Source of the DNA: Archaeoglobi archaeon
GTDB taxonomy: Archaea > Halobacteriota > Archaeoglobi > Archaeoglobales > Archaeoglobaceae
Assembly (NCBI GenBank): GCA_029259335.1
Contig: JAPDIY010000090.1
Coordinates: 1-55,165, forward strand
Direction: 5' to 3'
Length of the DNA: 55,165 nt
The position numbers were made by a program, and so were the translations under genes. Positions 51,440 through 55,165 of this stretch are shown here, piece by piece. A model generated the notes under the pieces. That model made no database searches. It was not told where the DNA came from and saw nothing but the letters and a program-made list of their open reading frames with translations. Each line of letters begins with the position of its first letter. Position 1 is the first letter of the stretch.

Positions 51440-53215
51440 TCACTCCACTGTAACACTCTTCGCCAGATTTCTGGGCTTGTCTATCTCGCAGCCCCTTATT
51501 CTCGCGATGTGGTAGGCAAAAAGCTGCAGAGCAACCGAGTAAGTCAGCGGGGTGAGAAGTGGAATTGTCGACGGCGTTCTGATAACGTAATCGACAAACT
51601 TCTCTATCTCCTCATCATCTTCATCTGCAACTGCGATCACTGGGGACTCTCTGGCCTTTATCTCCTTGATGTTGCCCAGCATTGACTCGTAGGTTTTATC
51701 TCTAACCACGCAGGCTACAACTGGAGTTTTCTCTCCAAGAAGGGCAAATGGACCGTGCTTCAGTTCACCAGCAGGATAACCCTCTGCGTGAATATATGAT
51801 ATCTCCTTGAGCTTCAGGGCACCTTCGAGGGCGACAGGATATCCGATTCCTCTGCCCACATACATCATGTTCTCGTAACCCGCAAAAGTATTCGAGATGG
51901 ATGAGATCTCATCCTCTCTGTCGAGAATCTGTCTGATTTTCTGCGGAATATTTCTCAGCTCCTCCAAAAGCTCCTCGATTTCCGTGGGTGGAAGACTGGA
52001 AATCTTGGCTGCAATCAGATAAAGAACGATGAGCTGAGCGATGAAGGTTTTTGTTGCTGCAACACCAATTTCCGGGCCCGCTCTTGTGTAGATAACATGA
52101 TCCGCTACCCTTGTAGCGGTGCTTCCGAGCACGTTGGTTATTGCAAGCACCCTCATTCCGAGTTTTTTCGCTTTCCTCATAGCCTCAAGAGTGTCGGCAG
52201 TCTCTCCACTCTGGGTAATGCCCACAACAAGTGTTCTGGAGAGTGGGGGGTTGCTGTAGTTGAACTCCGACGCATACTCTACCCTCACCGGAATCCCCGT
52301 AAGCCCCTCAATCAGGTATTTTCCCACAAGACAAGCGTGAAATGAGGTGCCACAGGCGACGAACAGAATGTCCGAGATTCCCGCAAAGATCCTGCTGTCT
52401 ATCTTGATGTCATCCTCAAGATATTCAAGAAGGGTCTCCTCGACAACTCTCGGATTCTCATGAATTTCCTTCAGCATGAAGTGCTCGTATCCTCCCTTCT
52501 CGGCATCTTCAATGCTCCAAGGTACCGTTTCGACTCTTCTCTCAACTTCCTTCCCGTTGTTCCAGATTGTAAAGCCATCATTCCACAGCTTAGCGACATC
52601 TCCGTCCTCGAGGTAGATCACCCTGTTTGTGTAGTCCAGAACCGCAGGAACGTCAGAGGCTATAAACCACTCCCCATCTCCAACGCCGATGACGAGGGGA
52701 CTTTTGTACCTGGCAGCAACCAGTTCCTCTGTTTCTGCATGCATCACAACTATGGCGTATGACCCCCTTAACCTTTCAACTGCCTTCATCACCGCCTCCT
52801 TCAAGTCTCCCCTGTATTCCTCCTCAATGAGGTGGGCAATTACTTCAGTGTCCGTCTCCGAACTAAACTTATGACCTCTACTCTCAAGCTCCTCCTTCAG
52901 AGACTGAAAGTTGGAGATTATGCCGTTGTGCACGACCGCTATTTGGTTATTGCAGTCCGTGTGTGGGTGGGCGTTTATTTCCGAGGGTTTTCCATGTGTT
53001 GCCCACCTTGTGTGACCTATTCCGACATTACCTTCAGCCAAACTGTAGTTCTCGACATCACCAATCGCTCCAACCCTTTTTATGATCTCCAAGCTATTCC
53101 CGTGCTTTACAGCAACACCCCAGGAGTCGTAGCCGCGGTATTCAAGCCTCTTCAGAGCTGAAATTATAACCTGATCGGCTCTCCTGAAGCCGATGTAGCC
53201 AACAATTCCGCACAT
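51440..53215 (-). CDS. glmS: Glucosamine-6-phosphate synthase (isomerizing)
   Basis: Makes glucosamine 6-phosphate from fructose 6-phosphate and glutamine. It starts with MCGIVGYIG, so Cys2 becomes the N-terminal nucleophile after Met removal. GHTRWATHGKPS and VVHNGIISNF complete the amidotransferase domain. Two SIS domains follow (FVACGTSFHACLVGKYL, GITQSGETADTLEA; then YVGRGIGYPVALEGALKLKE), and the tail ends DKPRNLAKSVTVE, the active-site C-terminus. The 591-residue length is normal. I saw no glmS ribozyme, as expected in archaea. Its ATG directly follows the stop of the upstream GlmU-like gene (TGAATG). Confidence 0.97.
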   Translation of the reverse strand: MCGIVGYIGFRRADQVIISALKRLEYRGYDSWGVAVKHGNSLEIIKRVGAIGDVENYSLAEGNVGIGHTRWATHGKPSEINAHPHTDCNNQIAVVHNGIISNFQSLKEELESRGHKFSSETDTEVIAHLIEEEYRGDLKEAVMKAVERLRGSYAIVVMHAETEELVAARYKSPLVIGVGDGEWFIASDVPAVLDYTNRVIYLEDGDVAKLWNDGFTIWNNGKEVERRVETVPWSIEDAEKGGYEHFMLKEIHENPRVVEETLLEYLEDDIKIDSRIFAGISDILFVACGTSFHACLVGKYLIEGLTGIPVRVEYASEFNYSNPPLSRTLVVGITQSGETADTLEAMRKAKKLGMRVLAITNVLGSTATRVADHVIYTRAGPEIGVAATKTFIAQLIVLYLIAAKISSLPPTEIEELLEELRNIPQKIRQILDREDEISSISNTFAGYENMMYVGRGIGYPVALEGALKLKEISYIHAEGYPAGELKHGPFALLGEKTPVVACVVRDKTYESMLGNIKEIKARESPVIAVADEDDEEIEKFVDYVIRTPSTIPLLTPLTYSVALQLFAYHIARIRGCEIDKPRNLAKSVTVE

Positions 53216-54388
53216 TCACAACACCTTGGACTTGTCAGGAATTACCCCAGACAGAACCTTCAACGGTCTGACCTCCACCTCATTGCCGACGATGCAGGCT
53301 GGCATTGCCGTGACCTTTGCCCCTATGGAGCATACTTCCCCAATAAAAGCTCCGGTCTCGATTTTCTGGATTGCTCCGTCAACTTCAACCGAGGCTTTAC
53401 CCTTCACGGCCGTAAAGCCGGGCATTATCCTCGTTCCGGAGTCCACGACTGAGCTCTCAAGCCTGCTACCACTTCCGATTGTCACATTGTCCCCAATCAC
53501 GCTGTTCTCCACAACTGAAAAGGGTTCGACTACCGTGTTGTCGCCGATGGACACTGCCGGGCCTATCACAGCATGGGGCCCAATCTCGCAGTTTTCTCCG
53601 ATTACTACCGGCCCCCTGATGTAAGTCCCGCTCCTGACCACACACCCCTCCCCGATAACGACATCTCCGGAGATAAAGACTCCACTCTCGACCTTGCCGG
53701 AAATCACCCTTCCTTTAAAGTTCAGGGCAAGCTCATTCACCCTCGGAATGTCCCACGGATAAACCACGTCAAGCCACACACCGTTACTCTCTACAGCATT
53801 GAATTGAATTCCGTCCTTAATCATCCGGTTTAAAACTGCAGTCAAATCGTTTTCATTAGCAAGGTAATCGAATATTCTAGAGTCAAAGTGATATACGCCT
53901 GTATTCGCAAGATAGCTGACCACGTCTTCCGGCTTTTCTATAATCTCTTCTATCTTTCCATCCCTTCCAAGCTTTATGACCCCATACTTTGATGGTGTGT
54001 CAACAACCTTGTAAACCACCGAGTTCTTTTCTGCAAGCGCACTTCTCACAACCTCCTTGTCAATTATGTTATCTCCAGAAACAACAATGAACTTATCACC
54101 AACAAGATTCTCGGCCTGTCTGAGAGCGTGAGCAGTGCCTAGCTGCTGCTTTTGAATGGCGTACTCTATCTTCACCCCCAGCTTCTTCCCATCGCCGAAG
54201 TGGTCCATCACCCTGTCCTTCCTGTAGCCAACGACCATCACGATATCTCTTATTCCAGAATCTCTCAGAGCCTCCAGTACATACTGAAGAATTGGCTTGT
54301 TGCCTACCTTTATCATCACCTTCGGCTTGCTCGTGGTAAAAGGTCTCAACCTCTGCCCCTCACCAGCTGCAAGAATTACGGCCTTCAT
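53216..54388 (-). CDS. Bifunctional sugar-1-phosphate nucleotidyltransferase / acetyltransferase (GlmU-like)
   Basis: Archaeal GlmU-type enzyme, 390 residues. The nucleotidyltransferase domain opens with KAVILAAGEGQRLRPFT and TSKPKVMIKVGNKPI, with VVSGDNIID and IIEKPEDVVSYLANTG later. From about residue 235 the protein is a left-handed beta helix with hexapeptide repeats (VVIGENCEIGPHAVIGP, GDNTVVEPFSVV), the acetyltransferase part. Between GlmS and a second homologue it should make UDP-GlcNAc or a related nucleotide sugar for glycans and lipids. Which of the two tandem copies makes which product cannot be told from sequence. Confidence 0.92.
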   Translation of the reverse strand: MKAVILAAGEGQRLRPFTTSKPKVMIKVGNKPILQYVLEALRDSGIRDIVMVVGYRKDRVMDHFGDGKKLGVKIEYAIQKQQLGTAHALRQAENLVGDKFIVVSGDNIIDKEVVRSALAEKNSVVYKVVDTPSKYGVIKLGRDGKIEEIIEKPEDVVSYLANTGVYHFDSRIFDYLANENDLTAVLNRMIKDGIQFNAVESNGVWLDVVYPWDIPRVNELALNFKGRVISGKVESGVFISGDVVIGEGCVVRSGTYIRGPVVIGENCEIGPHAVIGPAVSIGDNTVVEPFSVVENSVIGDNVTIGSGSRLESSVVDSGTRIMPGFTAVKGKASVEVDGAIQKIETGAFIGEVCSIGAKVTAMPACIVGNEVEVRPLKVLSGVIPDKSKVL

Positions 54389-54396
54389 CCTACCAC

Positions 54397-55165
54397 CTAA
54401 AACACCTTCGAGTGTGGCTCCACAAAACCGCTGACGACGGCTCCGGGGCCTATAAAGACGTCATTTCCTATCATGCTCCCGACATTTATCGAGGCGTTTA
54501 TGCCTGTCTTGACGTTATCGCCTATCGCTGCACCAAACTTCTTCCTGCCAGTTCTTACAGCCTTTCCCTTAACGTTCACGACCACCTCACCCTCATCCAG
54601 CCTGAGGTTGGCTATCTTTGTCCCTGCACCAAAATTGCAGTTTTCACCTATAACTGAGTCGCCCACGTAGTTGTGATGCGGCAGTTTGGTTCCTGCCATA
54701 ACTATTGAGTTCTTTACCTCCACCGCCGCTCCGATGTGGCAGTTGTCGCCAATTGATGTGTATGGCCTTATGTAGCAGTTGGGGCCTATTCTGCAGTTTT
54801 TCCCTATTACAACGGGACCGACAATGTATGCACCAGACATAATTACGCTGCCTTCTCCAACAACGACCTTCCCTTTTATGGTCACATTTTCTTCAATCAT
54901 TCCGTCGATCTTCGGTTCAATGTTTTTTAGAAGCTCCTCATTCGCTTTAAGCAGATCCCATGGATAGCCAACGTCAATCCACCTTTCAATTTTCACAGCT
55001 TTAAACTCAAACCCATCCAAGATTGCCATGGTTATCGAGTCCGTGATCTCGTACTCCCCCCTAACCGAAACGGGCGTCCTCTTCACATAGTCCAGTATCT
55101 CCTTTGTAAAGGCGTACACCCCAGCATTGATAAGGTTCAACTTCGGTTTTTCTGGCTTTTCGATT
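54397..55165 (-). CDS. Second GlmU-like nucleotidyltransferase/acetyltransferase, N-terminus outside window
   Basis: A minus-strand frame open from the right edge: IEKPEKPKLN precedes the first in-window TTG codon, so the N-terminal catalytic part lies beyond the window. The visible part has the end of the nucleotidyltransferase domain (NLINAGVYAFTKEILDYV, WIDVGYPWDLLKANEELL) and a full hexapeptide left-handed beta helix (GKNCRIGPNCYIRPYTSIGD), ending GFVEPHSKVF. The stop is 8 nt before the next GlmU-like start, and a GGTGG ribosome site lies between. It is probably the first or an early gene of the operon leading into glmS. Confidence 0.9.
   Translation of the reverse strand, partial: IEKPEKPKLNLINAGVYAFTKEILDYVKRTPVSVRGEYEITDSITMAILDGFEFKAVKIERWIDVGYPWDLLKANEELLKNIEPKIDGMIEENVTIKGKVVVGEGSVIMSGAYIVGPVVIGKNCRIGPNCYIRPYTSIGDNCHIGAAVEVKNSIVMAGTKLPHHNYVGDSVIGENCNFGAGTKIANLRLDEGEVVVNVKGKAVRTGRKKFGAAIGDNVKTGINASINVGSMIGNDVFIGPGAVVSGFVEPHSKVF

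Noticed and set aside
1-55165. CRISPR arrays, tRNA and rRNA genes
   Set aside because: Reading the intergenic gaps, I saw no regularly spaced repeats, no tRNA T-loop/cloverleaf patterns and no rRNA-like sequence. A covariance search would be needed to exclude small RNAs.

Overview
The window looks like chromosome of a euryarchaeon of the order Archaeoglobales. The evidence is a complete archaeal information-processing set (family B DNA polymerase with a C-terminal PIP box, PCNA, PriL, histone, TFB, Gar1, TIP49, NreA, XPB with a Bax1-type nuclease), archaeal TATA/BRE promoters, many apparently leaderless starts, frequent GGTGAT or GGAGGTG ribosome sites, and gene orders I recall from Archaeoglobus (a 4-hydroxybutyryl-CoA dehydratase-like gene next to PCNA, PriL and a histone gene). 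I cannot fix the genus. I saw no tRNA, rRNA or CRISPR array.

Layout. 1-2.6 kb: XPB helicase and Bax1-like nuclease (cut by the left edge). 2.7-5.8 kb: iron alcohol dehydrogenase and tungsten aldehyde oxidoreductase operon. 5.8-8.0 kb: archaeal secretion/pilus ATPase and a DUF488 protein. 8.1-12.0 kb: histone, then convergent PriL, PCNA, a small CGGC protein and a 4-hydroxybutyryl-CoA dehydratase-like enzyme. 12.1-14.9 kb: tightly coupled S2P-CBS protease, TraB-like protein and archaemetzincin. 14.9-18.5 kb: DUF4143 ATPase and PolB. 18.6-23.4 kb: MFS transporter, hydantoinase-like ATPase, Toprim protein and a CoA-disulfide reductase-rhodanese fusion. 23.4-25.7 kb: an accessory patch with a PIN-domain protein, a frameshifted upstream partner and a decayed, transposase-like relic. 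25.7-31.6 kb: a complete seven-gene tryptophan operon (trpC-D-E-G-F-B-A). 31.9-34.5 kb: TIP49 and NreA. 34.5-36.0 kb: PadR regulator and MFS pair. 36.1-39.1 kb: Gar1, TFB (overlapping by about 80 bp) and a large unfamiliar protein that looks like a TULIP lipid-binding fold with an Ada-like zinc tail. 39.1-40.95 kb: DUF98, UPF0200/0201 and an unknown protein. 40.9-45.8 kb: branched-chain amino-acid type ABC transporter (livMH divergent from livKGF). 45.8-47.7 kb: SF1 helicase. 47.9-50.7 kb: argB, a TIM-barrel isomerase and an ornithine-cyclodeaminase-like gene. 50.7-55.2 kb: a glutamine amidotransferase, glmS and two tandem glmU-like nucleotidyltransferases (the second cut by the right edge).

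How the genes fit together. The window is mainly core chromosome: replication and repair genes linked by PCNA contacts, amino-acid biosynthesis (Trp, Arg/ornithine), amino-acid uptake and UDP-GlcNAc precursor synthesis. The clearest unexplained items are the eight-cysteine insertion in PriL, the gar1/tfb double-coding overlap, the TULIP-like/Ada-like protein, the PIN protein with an unassigned N-terminal region beside a frameshifted gene, and the small CGGC protein overlapping the dehydratase gene. None of these amounts to a demonstrated new system.
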